DNA of 64,000 nucleotides from Cumulibacter sp047975195 (GTDB lineage Bacteria; Actinomycetota; Actinomycetes; Mycobacteriales; Antricoccaceae), in assembly GCA_047975195.1 (NCBI GenBank), contig JBKEDB010000013.1, positions 56,280-120,279 on the forward strand, given 5' to 3'. A model generated the notes under the pieces. The model had not been told where the DNA came from, ran no database searches, and saw nothing but the letters and a program-made list of their open reading frames with translations. This document shows positions 25,254 to 33,975 of the stretch, piece after piece. The stretch's first letter is position 1. Each line of letters opens with the position of its first letter. The translations under genes were made by a program, and so were the position numbers.

Positions 25254-27842
25254 CTAGCCGAGTCGGTGCATCGCGGTGGTGAGCATGACCAACTCGCCAG
25301 CCTCATCGGCGGCGTCGAGATCCACGACCGCATCGATTACCCAATCATGGTGCTCTTCTGGATCCGCTAGCGTCTGCCGCACCGACCATAGCCGCGCGAT
25401 CGCATCGTCGTCCCCTCCCGGCGGCGGCCCCTCGATTGGCTCGATAGTTAGATGCGCCGGTCCGCGAGCATTACCATCGGTCAGCACGTCGTCATGTTCG
25501 CTGAAGTAGGCATCGAGTGCGGCATCCCAGGCGGCCCGATCCATGACGGCGTTGCGCTCTGGTGAGCATTTCTGGGCCGCGCCAGTTTCCAGCGCTACCA
25601 GCGCATCCACACGATCGAAAGCGACGTGCTGCACCCGCAGGAACATTGCTGTGCGCACCATCACGCGCAGCGCACGATCCTGGCGTGACAGTGGGATCGG
25701 CTTGTTCACGGGCTCCTCGCGCTCGACGAGGACGGCGTCCGGATTGCTCAGCGCTGTCCACTCATCCAGCAAGCTGGAGTCGACCTGTCGGATCACCTCA
25801 CCAAGCCAATACTCCAGATCGGTGAGCTCGTCGGTCCAAGCGTCGTCCGGCAGCGTCTGTCGTAGCGTTCGGTAGACGTCGGTGAGGTACCGCAGCAACA
25901 GGCCCTCTGATCGCGCGATCTGATAGCGGCTGATGAAGTCGTTGAAGCCCATCGCCTGCTCGTACATCTCCCGCACGATCGACTTGGGGCCAAGCGCATC
26001 CTCCGGTACCCAGGGGTGACCTTGACGATATGTCTCGAAAGCGGCGCCCAGTAGCTCAGCTAGCGGCTGCGGCCAGGTGATGTCCTCGACCAGGCGCATT
26101 CGCTCGTCGTAGTCGACGCCGTCCGCTTTCAACTCGCCGATCGCCTCCCCGCGTGCGGCGCGTTGTTGCGCGAACAGGATGACCCGCGGCGCCTCGAGAA
26201 CGGACTCAATCACCGAGACCGCATCCAAGGCATATCCGGGATCCTCGGCGTCCAGGAGGTCTAACGCGGCCAGGGCGAAGTGAGACAACGGCTGATTCAA
26301 GGCGAAATCGGCAGGCAGGTCCGGCGGGAGTACGTACCTCCGCCCAAACTCATCGACGCTGTCGAGTCGTTGCACCACGCCGCTGCGCACCAGGCTGCGC
26401 GTCAACCTCAGCGCGCGCCGCACCAGCTTCAGCTGGCTCGAGCGGGGTTCATGGTTATCGGTGAGTAATCGACGCAGCACGACGAACGCGTCCTCCTCGC
26501 GGGAGATCACGTTGATCAGCATCGAATTGTCGACTTTCATCCGCGAACGTAGCGCCTCAGGACTGCCAGTAATGAGCTTGTCGAAGGTCTGCTCGCTCCA
26601 CACCACCGTTCCGGGAGGAGGCTTACGCAACTGCGGTTTGCTTTTCTTCTTCGGATTGGCGGCGTTCTTAGCGTCCGATTTGGCTTTCGCGCGCTCGTTC
26701 TCAATCACGTGCTCGGGCGCCTGGACGACTACGTATCCGGCCGTGTCGTATCCGGCACGGCCGGCACGCCCAGCGATTTGCTGAAACTCCCGCGCCTTGA
26801 GAACTCGATCGCGGCTGCCGTCGAATTTAGCCAGTCCGGTGAACAGCACCGTGCGGATCGGCACGTTGATTCCGACGCCGAGCGTGTCGGTGCCGCAGAC
26901 CATGCGCAGCAAACCGGCTTGGGCGAGCTGCTCCACCAGACGCCGGTACTTAGGCAACATTCCCGCGTGGTGGACGCCGATCCCGGAGCGCAGGAGTCGC
27001 GACAGCGTTCTTCCGAACCCGGCTCCGAACCGGAAATCGCCTATCTTCTCAGCGATCGCGTCCTGCTGATCGCGCGTGGTGACCTTGGTGTTCAGCAGAG
27101 ACTTCGCGTGTTCGATCACTGCTTGTTGAGTGGAGTGCACGACGTACACCGGGGCGTCGCCGCCCTCGAGTAGTTCCTGCAGGGTCTCGCCCGCAGGCGT
27201 CATTGCCCAGCGAAATGACAGCGGAACTGGACGTGGCGCGTCCGCCACGAGCGCAGTCTCGCGGCCGGTGCGGCGAGTCAGATCCTTTCGAATATCAGTG
27301 ACGTCGCCCAACGTCGCAGACATTAATAGGAACTGTGCCTTCGGAAGTTCCAGTAGCGGCACCTGCCATGCCCACCCGCGATCGAACTCGCCGTAATAGT
27401 GGAATTCGTCCATCACGACCATCGCCACGTCAGCCTGGGCGCCCTCGCGAAGTACCAGGTTCGCCAACACTTCGGCGGTGCAGCAGATGATCGGCGCGTC
27501 CGCATTCACCGACGAGTCGCCGGTCAGCAAACCGACATTCTGTGGCCCGAACAGCCGGCACAGGTCGAAGAACTTCTCGTTGACCAGCGCCTTGATCGGG
27601 GCTGTGTAGAAACTGACTCCATCGTTGGCGAGCGTGTTCAGGATCGCGGCAGAGGCGACCAGCGACTTCCCGGAACCAGTCGGGGTAGCGAGCACCACAT
27701 GTGCGCCACCGAGTAGTTCAAGAATCGCCTCGTCTTGGTGCGGGTACAACTCGATCTCGGCGTCGGTTGCCCAGCCGGTGAAGATGTCGTAGATATCGTC
27801 TGGACCGGTGGCCGATCCAAGCCGCTCGTCCAGCCGTCTCAT
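25254..27842 (-). CDS. DUF3516-containing DEAD/DEAH-box helicase (Ski2-like)
   Basis: 862-residue superfamily 2 helicase, probably acting on RNA. The ATPase core covers about residues 30-450: Walker A ATPTGSGKSLVA, motif Ia TAPIKALVNEKF, motif II VVMDEFHYYGE (a DEFH variant of DEAH/DExH typical of this group), motif III LLMSATLGD and motif VI QIAGRAGRAGYD. The C-terminal part is the DUF3516 region. A Lys-rich insert (KAKSDAKNAANPKKKSKPQ) lies between the core and the C-terminal part. The ATG at 27842 is chosen as giving the conserved start MRRLDERLG; a TTG four codons upstream is the alternative. No operon partner is obvious; the HhH-DUF1801 gene upstream is 31 bases away on the same strand. 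Confidence 0.92.
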   Translation of the reverse strand: MRRLDERLGSATGPDDIYDIFTGWATDAEIELYPHQDEAILELLGGAHVVLATPTGSGKSLVASAAILNTLANDGVSFYTAPIKALVNEKFFDLCRLFGPQNVGLLTGDSSVNADAPIICCTAEVLANLVLREGAQADVAMVVMDEFHYYGEFDRGWAWQVPLLELPKAQFLLMSATLGDVTDIRKDLTRRTGRETALVADAPRPVPLSFRWAMTPAGETLQELLEGGDAPVYVVHSTQQAVIEHAKSLLNTKVTTRDQQDAIAEKIGDFRFGAGFGRTLSRLLRSGIGVHHAGMLPKYRRLVEQLAQAGLLRMVCGTDTLGVGINVPIRTVLFTGLAKFDGSRDRVLKAREFQQIAGRAGRAGYDTAGYVVVQAPEHVIENERAKAKSDAKNAANPKKKSKPQLRKPPPGTVVWSEQTFDKLITGSPEALRSRMKVDNSMLINVISREEDAFVVLRRLLTDNHEPRSSQLKLVRRALRLTRSLVRSGVVQRLDSVDEFGRRYVLPPDLPADFALNQPLSHFALAALDLLDAEDPGYALDAVSVIESVLEAPRVILFAQQRAARGEAIGELKADGVDYDERMRLVEDITWPQPLAELLGAAFETYRQGHPWVPEDALGPKSIVREMYEQAMGFNDFISRYQIARSEGLLLRYLTDVYRTLRQTLPDDAWTDELTDLEYWLGEVIRQVDSSLLDEWTALSNPDAVLVEREEPVNKPIPLSRQDRALRVMVRTAMFLRVQHVAFDRVDALVALETGAAQKCSPERNAVMDRAAWDAALDAYFSEHDDVLTDGNARGPAHLTIEPIEGPPPGGDDDAIARLWSVRQTLADPEEHHDWVIDAVVDLDAADEAGELVMLTTAMHRLG

Positions 27843-27873
27843 CCTGCAATCCAATCACGGCGACGCCGAGGCT

Positions 27874-28527
27874 TCACGGTGCGTTGGATCGCCAGCCGAG
27901 CGCGATGAGCTCGCGCAGCACGTCCTGCTCGACGTCCGCGAGTTTGTTGATGTAGATGCATCCGGCGCCCGCGCGATATTTGCCTAGGCGTGCCAGCACG
28001 TCCTCGTGGCCGCTGAGCCCGTACAGCGAGTTGGACGCTGAGCGAGGGCTGAAGCCCACGCGCGGCATATCGCCTTCGCGGCCTGATTCATAGGTGTAGT
28101 GCACCGCGCCGAAACCGACGATCGACGGCCCCCACATCACGGGGTTCTCGCCGGTGACCTCGGCGAACAAGGTCAACAGCGCCGCGCCGTCCTCGCGTTG
28201 ACGCTTCTTGGGTAAGCGTGAGATCCAGGCGGCGGGTTCGACGTCGGTCGGCTCGGTCGCGTTCGCGTTACGTTCGGGCTTGCGTCCTTCTTCGATCGCC
28301 ACAAGGCCGCCAACGCTCGCGCCCACACGCGGATCGTCGTAGGCGAACTCCCAGCCATGTTCGGCCATCGCGCGACGCAGGAGCCCGATCGCTTTCGGAC
28401 CCATACCGTGCAGTGCGAGAACGTCGCGCATCGGCACGCCGGCCAATTCCCCGAGGTGGGTGTAACCGGCGGACGCGAGCGCGCGGCTCGCGGGGGCACT
28501 AGTTCGCGGAAAGTGCACGTCAGCCAT
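27874..28527 (-). CDS. Helix-hairpin-helix plus DUF1801 fusion protein
   Basis: 217 residues in two parts. Residues about 8-55 form a helix-hairpin-helix-like unit (SRALASAGYTHLGELAGVPMRDVLALHGMGPKAIGLLRRAM), as in RNA polymerase alpha C-terminal-like or DNA-binding modules. Residues about 90-215 form a DUF1801 (YdhG-like) domain (WGPSIVGFGAVHYTYESGREGDMPRVGFSPRS and GCIYINKLADVEQDVLRELI). Function is unknown; nucleic-acid contact is inferred from the HhH part. On the minus strand TACACT sits six bases before the ATG, giving a leaderless mRNA. It may run into the helicase gene 31 bases downstream. Confidence 0.82.
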   Translation of the reverse strand: MADVHFPRTSAPASRALASAGYTHLGELAGVPMRDVLALHGMGPKAIGLLRRAMAEHGWEFAYDDPRVGASVGGLVAIEEGRKPERNANATEPTDVEPAAWISRLPKKRQREDGAALLTLFAEVTGENPVMWGPSIVGFGAVHYTYESGREGDMPRVGFSPRSASNSLYGLSGHEDVLARLGKYRAGAGCIYINKLADVEQDVLRELIALGWRSNAP

Positions 28528-28624
28528 CCGCTCAGTGTAGGGGAGCGGATGACGGCGATCGGTGATAGCGCGCGCCGGCCTCGCGGATGGGGGAGTGCCA
28601 GATCGTGGGCCCGAATCGAATGTT

Positions 28625-28636
28625 GAACGAGCGGTC
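28625..28636. promoter_or_regulatory. Operator candidate before quinone oxidoreductase 2
   Basis: GAACGAGCGGTC, an imperfect palindrome within GTTGAACGAGCGGTCAGTAA, ends two bases before the -10-like TAACCT (28639-28644). It matches the site at 14680-14691 in sequence and offset. The right half CGGTCAGT resembles half-sites of TetR-family catabolic repressors such as PaaR; that is an inference only. Confidence 0.4.
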
Positions 28637-28650
28637 AGTAACCTCGGGTC

Positions 28651-29619
28651 ATGCGTGCAGTTCAAGTAGTCAACTATGACGGTCCCGAAGCCCTGGTCAT
28701 CAACGACATCCCCGAGCCGACGGCCGGCCCGGACGAAGTCTTGATCGACGTCCACCGTGCAGGTGTCGCATTCCCGGACCTGCTCCTGAGCCGAAACATG
28801 TACCAGGTCAAGCCGGAGCCTCCGTTCACCCTGAGCGCGGACTACGCCGGGTACGTCGTCGAGGACGGCAACGGCTTCAAGGCAGGCCAGCGAGTCGTCG
28901 GCGCGAGTTCGCACGGTGGTGCGCAAGAACGCGTTGCCATTAAGGCCTCCTCCGTGTTCCCGCTGCCGGATGCGATCTCCTTCGAGGAGGCGACCGCGCT
29001 GCCAATGAACTACCTCACGGCCCAGTTCGCCCTCGTCGAGCGCGGTGAGCTCAAAGAAGGCGAGACTGTGATGGTCAACGGTGCTGCCGGGGGCGTCGGC
29101 ACCGCCTCGATCCAGGTCGCCAAGGTCTACGGCGCTCGGGTGATCGCGCTTGTCTCCAATGAGGAGAAGGCGCAGGTAGCCCGCGACGCCGGTGCAGATG
29201 AGGCCATCCTGCTGGACGGCTTCAAGGATGAGGCCAAGCGTCTGACCGACGGCCGTGGCGTCGACATGATTATCGACGTGGTCGGCGGCGACATCTTTAC
29301 CGACATGCTGCGCTCGCTCGCGCCGCAGGGACGGTTGATGGTGGTCGGTTTCGCCGGTGGCCAGGGCATCCCCGAGGTCAAGGTGAACCGTCTCCTGCTG
29401 AACAACATCGACGTTCGCGGTGTCGGCTGGGGCGCGTTCGCAGCGATCACGCCCGGTTTCCAACGTCAGCAGTGGGAAGACCTGATGCCGCATATGGCGA
29501 GCGGCAAGATCAAGCCGCCGATCGGCAAGGTCTACGCGATGGAGGAGTTCGGTCAGGCCCTGATCGACATGGATAACCGCAAGACTCTCGGCAAGTCCGT
29601 CGTCCGGATCAAGGACTAA
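28651..29619 (+). CDS. Zinc-free NADPH:quinone oxidoreductase (MDR superfamily), paralogue 2
   Basis: 322-residue MDR enzyme. The nucleotide loop VNGAAGGVGTASIQVAKVYGARVIA, the following DVVGGDIFTDMLRSLAPQGRLMVVGFAGG and the absence of zinc-binding cysteines place it in the quinone oxidoreductase group. It probably reduces a quinone or an alpha,beta-unsaturated carbonyl with NADPH. ATG 28651 is six bases after TAACCT with no ribosome site, so leaderless. It shares a regulatory sequence with the paralogue at 14707. It is convergent with the split-barrel gene, and a hairpin terminator separates the two. Confidence 0.9.
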   Translation: MRAVQVVNYDGPEALVINDIPEPTAGPDEVLIDVHRAGVAFPDLLLSRNMYQVKPEPPFTLSADYAGYVVEDGNGFKAGQRVVGASSHGGAQERVAIKASSVFPLPDAISFEEATALPMNYLTAQFALVERGELKEGETVMVNGAAGGVGTASIQVAKVYGARVIALVSNEEKAQVARDAGADEAILLDGFKDEAKRLTDGRGVDMIIDVVGGDIFTDMLRSLAPQGRLMVVGFAGGQGIPEVKVNRLLLNNIDVRGVGWGAFAAITPGFQRQQWEDLMPHMASGKIKPPIGKVYAMEEFGQALIDMDNRKTLGKSVVRIKD

Positions 29620-29655
29620 CTCGGCACCGCGCGCGGACGACCGCCGCCAACCTTC

Positions 29656-29692
29656 GTCAACCACGCGCCGGCTCCCGCCGGGCGTGGTTGAC
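29656..29692. terminator. Bidirectional hairpin between convergent genes
   Basis: GTCAACCACGC (29656-29666) pairs with GCGTGGTTGAC (29682-29692), 11 bp, and the inner bases (GCCGGC/GCCGG) extend the stem with a bulge. It lies between the convergent quinone oxidoreductase and the PPOX-type gene and is suited to end both transcripts. Confidence 0.7.
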
Positions 29693-29700
29693 AACTCGGG

Positions 29701-30132
29701 TCAGCGGATCTTGGCGCCGTAGGTCCGGGTGACCTTCAAGGTCAGCAGCACGCGCCGGTCGGCGACCATCACGCGCCGATACTCGTCCCAATCGGGATGT
29801 TCACCGGCGGCGCGTCGGTAGTACTCGACCAGGGCGTCGACCTCGGCAGAGTCGGACGACAAGCCCGGTCCCGTGAGTGTCACCGGTCCTTCCGCAGTAG
29901 CCCACGCCCAGCCATCCTTGCTGGTCACTTCTAGCGCGGCACGCGGGTCCCGGCGCAGATTGACGGTCTTCGCCCGTCCCTCGGTCACCGAAATGAGGAT
30001 CACCCCGGCGCCCCTGTCGAAGTACGGGGTGACGGGAGACAGTTGCGGCATGCCGTTGGCCTTGATGGTGGCGAGTACGCCGATGCGGCTGGCTGCCAGG
30101 AGGTCTGCAGGATCGAGCTCAGCGGAAGTCAT
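29701..30132 (-). CDS. Pyridoxamine 5'-phosphate oxidase-fold (F420/FMN) protein
   Basis: 143-residue split-barrel flavoprotein of the PPOX-like family. Recognisable parts are LLAASRIGVLATIKANGMPQLSPVTPYFD at the N-terminus, the phosphate-binding RAKTVNLRRDPRAALEV and the C-terminal RRVLLTLKVTRTYGAKIR. Close relatives in mycobacteria (Rv1155 type) bind coenzyme F420, so an F420- or FMN-dependent reductase is likely; the cofactor cannot be decided here. On the minus strand TAGCAT (30139-30144) lies six bases before the ATG, indicating a leaderless mRNA. The gap to the divergent M13 peptidase is 173 bases. Confidence 0.88.
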   Translation of the reverse strand: MTSAELDPADLLAASRIGVLATIKANGMPQLSPVTPYFDRGAGVILISVTEGRAKTVNLRRDPRAALEVTSKDGWAWATAEGPVTLTGPGLSSDSAEVDALVEYYRRAAGEHPDWDEYRRVMVADRRVLLTLKVTRTYGAKIR

Positions 30133-30305
30133 GTCGCGATGCTATGCCCGCGTCGCGACCAGATCGGCCGCGTAGAGGTTCAATACAGGCTTTGATGAAC
30201 GAGCTATCGGGATAATCCACTCGTCACGGCGCTGGGAGCTCGTTTGAACCGGATCGGCAGCGAGGACGCCAGCGTGTGTCGCCGGATCGAACTAGTGTCA
30301 TCGGG

Positions 30306-32264
30306 GTGAGCATTCTTGATGACGCCCGCGAGGGTATGAACACCGATATTCGACCCCAGGACGACTTGTTCGGTCACGTCAACGGTCAGTGGCTCGATAC
30401 TGTCGAGATCCCGAGTGACCGCTCGAGTTGGGGTCCGTTCGTGCAACTTGCTGACACCGCGGAACAGCAGGTACGCGAAATCATCCAGGATCTAGCGGAC
30501 GCCGACCCGGGAACCTTGAGCGAGAACGGCGTGAAGATCGCCGCCCTGTACGCGTCGTTCATGGACACCGAACAGGTGAACAAGCGTGGGATTGAGCCGA
30601 TCGCCCCGGCGATTGAGGCTGTGGGCAAGATCGAGGACGTCCAGGGTGTGGCGCGGTTCCTTGGCGAACTAGAGCGCGTGGGCGGATCGGGCCTGTTCGG
30701 CTCCTACATTGACACCGACGACCGAAACGCCGACCGCTACCTCGTGCACGTGACGCAGGGCGGGCTCGGGCTACCGGACGAGTCTTACTACCGCGAGGAC
30801 AAGTTCGCCGAGATCCGTGCGAAGTACGCCGAGTACCTGCAGACGATGTTCACGCTCGGCGGTATCGACGATGCTGCCGGTACCGCCGCGTTGGTGCTCG
30901 AGTTGGAGACCAAACTCGCGGCAGGTCACTGGGAGCGCGCGGACACCCGAGATGTGCAGAAGACGTACAACCTGAAGTCGTACGACGAACTCACCGCTCT
31001 CGGGCCGAACTTTGACTGGCACGGCTACATCACCGCACTCGGTGGTGACGAGCAAACGCTCGCCGAGGTCTGCGTTCGCCAGCCGTCCTACGTAGAGCAC
31101 CTCTCGGCGGTGCTGGCGCAGACCCCGATCGACCAGGTGCGGGCATTCCTGCTCAGCCGGGTGCTGCGCGCCGCGGCGCCGTACCTCACCGACGATTTCG
31201 TCCAAGCGAACTTCGACTTCTATGGCCGCACCCTGTCGGGCACACCTGAGCTGCGTGCGCGCTGGAAGCGCGCGGTCTCGTTCGTTGAGGGATCGATCGG
31301 GGAGGCCGTCGGCGAGCAATACGTCGCTCGACACTTCCCGCCCCGATCGAAGGAGTTGATGGATGAGCTCGTCGCCAACCTGCTGACGGCCTACCGGGTG
31401 TCGATCGAAGCCCTCGACTGGATGACCGAGCAGACCAAGCAGCGCGCGTTCGAGAAGCTCGATACGTTCCGCCCGAAGATTGGCTACCCCGAGAAGTTTC
31501 GTGATTACTCGGCGCTGCAGGTCCGCGCGGACGATCTGATGGGCAATGTCGCCGCGGCGGAGGCCTTCGAGACCGACCGGCAACTAGCGAAGATCGGCTC
31601 GCCGGTTGATCGCGACGAATGGTTCATGCTGCCGCAGACCGTGAACGCGTACTACAACCCAGGCACCAATGAGATCTGCTTCCCCGCGGGCATCCTGCAG
31701 AAGCCGTTCTTCGCACCGGACGCCGATCCCGCCGAGAATTACGGTGGTATCGGTGCGGTGATCGGCCACGAGGTGGGGCACGGCTTCGACGACCAGGGTG
31801 CGCAGTACGACGGTGCTGGGAACCTCAACGACTGGTGGACCCCCGACGACAAGGCCGCATTCGAGGTGAAGTCGAAGGCACTTATCGCGCAGTACGACGG
31901 TTTCTCGCCGCGCAACCTGCCCGATGAAAAGGTCAACGGAGCTCTGACTGTAGGCGAGAACATTGGCGACCTGGGTGGGCTCACGATCGGTCACAAGGCC
32001 TACCAGATTTCGTTGGGCGCACCGCACGATGATGATCTCGCCGATCTCGAGGGGTCGAAGCGACTTTTCACCAACTGGGCGTATGTGTGGCGCACGAAGC
32101 GGCGTACTGAGCAGGAACTGCAGTTCTTGACGATCGATCCGCACAGTCCGCCGGAGTTCCGTGCCAACATCGTGCGGAATCTCGACGAGTTCCACACAGC
32201 GTTCGGCACGCGTGCGGGCGACGGACTATGGCTCGACCCCTCCGATCGCGTCCGCATCTGGTAG
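30306..32264 (+). CDS. M13 family zinc metallopeptidase (neprilysin/PepO-like)
   Basis: 652-residue endopeptidase of the neprilysin family without a signal peptide, hence probably cytosolic like PepO. Zinc ligands are in VIGHEVGHGFDDQGAQYD (HExxH near residues 487-491) and the third ligand in GENIGDLGGLTIG. The upstream NAYYNPGTNEICFPAGILQ is the substrate-binding Asn-Ala-Tyr/Phe segment. The N-terminus begins SILDDAREGMNTDIRPQDDLFGHVNGQWL. GTG 30306 is preferred: TAGTGT (30293-30298) is seven bases upstream, and more upstream starts would precede the promoter. The acyl-CoA synthetase gene follows 51 bases later. Confidence 0.93.
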   Translation: MSILDDAREGMNTDIRPQDDLFGHVNGQWLDTVEIPSDRSSWGPFVQLADTAEQQVREIIQDLADADPGTLSENGVKIAALYASFMDTEQVNKRGIEPIAPAIEAVGKIEDVQGVARFLGELERVGGSGLFGSYIDTDDRNADRYLVHVTQGGLGLPDESYYREDKFAEIRAKYAEYLQTMFTLGGIDDAAGTAALVLELETKLAAGHWERADTRDVQKTYNLKSYDELTALGPNFDWHGYITALGGDEQTLAEVCVRQPSYVEHLSAVLAQTPIDQVRAFLLSRVLRAAAPYLTDDFVQANFDFYGRTLSGTPELRARWKRAVSFVEGSIGEAVGEQYVARHFPPRSKELMDELVANLLTAYRVSIEALDWMTEQTKQRAFEKLDTFRPKIGYPEKFRDYSALQVRADDLMGNVAAAEAFETDRQLAKIGSPVDRDEWFMLPQTVNAYYNPGTNEICFPAGILQKPFFAPDADPAENYGGIGAVIGHEVGHGFDDQGAQYDGAGNLNDWWTPDDKAAFEVKSKALIAQYDGFSPRNLPDEKVNGALTVGENIGDLGGLTIGHKAYQISLGAPHDDDLADLEGSKRLFTNWAYVWRTKRRTEQELQFLTIDPHSPPEFRANIVRNLDEFHTAFGTRAGDGLWLDPSDRVRIW

Positions 32265-32315
32265 CCGCTTCGATGGGGGAGAATTAGCCGAGTTCAGCGG
32301 GACAAAGGGGTGGCC

Positions 32316-33866
32316 ATGACCGGAACAGATCAGCAGTTGCAGGAGTGGATGGCGTCGTACGGCGCGCCCGACGCCGATATCGCACACCTCTTGTGTGATA
32401 GGCATCCCGCCGCGGACCGCGCCTTCACCGTTGTCAATGAGGACCTGTCGTCGTACGGCGTCACCTACGGTGAACTGGCTGATGCATCACGGCGTCTGGC
32501 GACGGTGCTCGCGCAGCGCGGCGTCACCGAAGGAAGCCGCGTGCCAGTTCTGCTCGGTAAACGCCCGGAACTCGTCGTCGCGCTATTGGCGCTGTGGCGA
32601 CTCGGCGCGGTGCACGTCCCACTTTTCACTGCCTTCGCGACCGGCGCGATAGCCATGCGCGTTGAAGGTTCCGGCGCGCGGCAGGTGATCACCGACGCCA
32701 CGCAACGCGAGAAAGTCGATCCGCTGGACGTCGAGGTCTTGGACGTCGATGAACTCGTTGCGTTGGCGAAGGACGCTGAGCCGATCGCGAAGGGTGTCGC
32801 CATTGGTGGCGACGGGATTTTCCTGCAGCTCTACACCAGTGGAACGAGCGGCAAGCCCAAGGGCGTGCCGATCCCCACCCGTGCGTTAGCTACTTTCCAC
32901 TCATATCTGCACTACGCGCTTGATGTTGCCGAGGATGACGTCTTCTGGAACGCGGCCGACCCGGGTTGGGCATACGGGTTGTTCTATTCGCTTATCGCCC
33001 CGATGCTGACCAAGCGCACCAGCTTGATGTTCACCGGCGGCTTCGAGCCGGTGCAGACGATGCAGATCATGCGCGAGTTCGGTGTCACGAACTTCTGCGG
33101 TGCGCCAACGATGTACCGCGCGATCCGAGCCTCCTCCGCCGATGCGGCGTACCCGCTGCGCCGCGCATCCTCGGCCGGCGAACCGCTGACTCCGGATGTC
33201 GTGTCGTGGGCGAAGGCCAACTTCGGTATTGAGGTGCGCGATCACTACGGGCAGACGGAACTTGGCATGGTGATCTGCAACCTGTGGCACCCGGACGTGG
33301 CGCGTCCGCTCAAGGAAGGTTCGATGGGGATCCCGCTGCCGGGGATCTCCGCCGATATCGTCGACGGGCAGATCGCGATCAACGTCGCTGCCAGCCCCGC
33401 ACTGTGGTTCTCCGGATATGTCGACGATCCGGCAAAGTCCGCTGAACGGTTCAGCGCGGACGGCGCGTGGTACCTGACCGCCGACACCGGTCGGGTCGAT
33501 GACGATGGCTACTTCTTCTTCAACGCCCGCGATGATGACGTGATCCTTGCGGCCGGTTACCGGATCGGGCCATTCGATGTGGAAAGTGTCCTCGTCACGC
33601 ACCCGGCAGTCGCCGAGGTCGCGGTCGTGGGACGCCCCGATCCGGACGGCGTACGCGGCGAGATGGTGGAGGCCTTCGTCGTGCTCATGCCTGGGTCTGA
33701 GCCGGGGCCGAAGCTCGCTGAAGAACTGCAGAGACTGGTGCGGGATCAGTATTCGAAGCATGCGTATCCGCGCAAGGTGAACTTTGTGAGTGAGTTGCCC
33801 AAGACTCCCAGCGGAAAGGTCCAGCGATTCTTGCTGCGGCAAGCACCTGATTCCGCGGGGCAGTGA
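32316..33866 (+). CDS. AMP-forming acyl-CoA synthetase
   Basis: 516-residue ANL-superfamily ligase that activates a carboxylic acid as acyl-AMP and then acyl-CoA. Visible motifs: phosphate loop LQLYTSGTSGKPKGVPIP, aromatic motif RDHYGQTELGMVICN, the hinge Asp in YLTADTGRVDDDGYFFFNARDDDVILAAGYRIGPFDVE and the C-terminal catalytic lysine in PKTPSGKVQRFLLRQ. The sequence resembles acetyl/medium-chain-type synthetases rather than long-chain ones; the acid is unknown. ATG 32316 has AAAGGGG with five-base spacing; GTG 32310 overlaps it. A hairpin lies two bases past the stop. Confidence 0.92.
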   Translation: MTGTDQQLQEWMASYGAPDADIAHLLCDRHPAADRAFTVVNEDLSSYGVTYGELADASRRLATVLAQRGVTEGSRVPVLLGKRPELVVALLALWRLGAVHVPLFTAFATGAIAMRVEGSGARQVITDATQREKVDPLDVEVLDVDELVALAKDAEPIAKGVAIGGDGIFLQLYTSGTSGKPKGVPIPTRALATFHSYLHYALDVAEDDVFWNAADPGWAYGLFYSLIAPMLTKRTSLMFTGGFEPVQTMQIMREFGVTNFCGAPTMYRAIRASSADAAYPLRRASSAGEPLTPDVVSWAKANFGIEVRDHYGQTELGMVICNLWHPDVARPLKEGSMGIPLPGISADIVDGQIAINVAASPALWFSGYVDDPAKSAERFSADGAWYLTADTGRVDDDGYFFFNARDDDVILAAGYRIGPFDVESVLVTHPAVAEVAVVGRPDPDGVRGEMVEAFVVLMPGSEPGPKLAEELQRLVRDQYSKHAYPRKVNFVSELPKTPSGKVQRFLLRQAPDSAGQ

Positions 33867-33867
33867 G

Positions 33868-33892
33868 TAACGCTCGGGCGGTCTGAGCGTTA
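33868..33892. terminator. Hairpin after acyl-CoA synthetase
   Basis: TAACGCTC (33868-33875) pairs with GAGCGTTA (33885-33892) around a nine-base loop and is followed by TTGGGTGT. This 8-bp stem directly after the stop codon is a plausible intrinsic terminator separating the ligase from the MerR promoter. Confidence 0.6.
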
Positions 33893-33938
33893 TTGGGTGT
33901 CCCGCAGAACGTGGCTTGCGCGCGCGGTCGGCTCGAGG

Positions 33939-33969
33939 TTGACCTTGACGTAGCGTCAAGGTTGATCAT
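33939..33969 (+). promoter_or_regulatory. MerR-type promoter with operator in a 19-bp spacer
   Basis: ACCTTGACG-TAG-CGTCAAGGT (33942-33962) is a perfect 9-bp inverted repeat. It lies between TTGACC (33939-33944) as -35 and GATCAT (33964-33969) as -10, spaced by 19 bases. An over-long spacer holding a dyad is the hallmark of promoters activated by MerR proteins through DNA distortion. The -10 ends six bases before the ATG of the MerR gene, so the regulator probably controls itself. Confidence 0.7.
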
Positions 33970-33975
33970 GGAAGC

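Noticed and set aside
28528..29694. N-terminal extension of the HhH-DUF1801 frame
   Set aside because: It lies antisense to a clear quinone oxidoreductase gene and upstream of a promoter-like TACACT.
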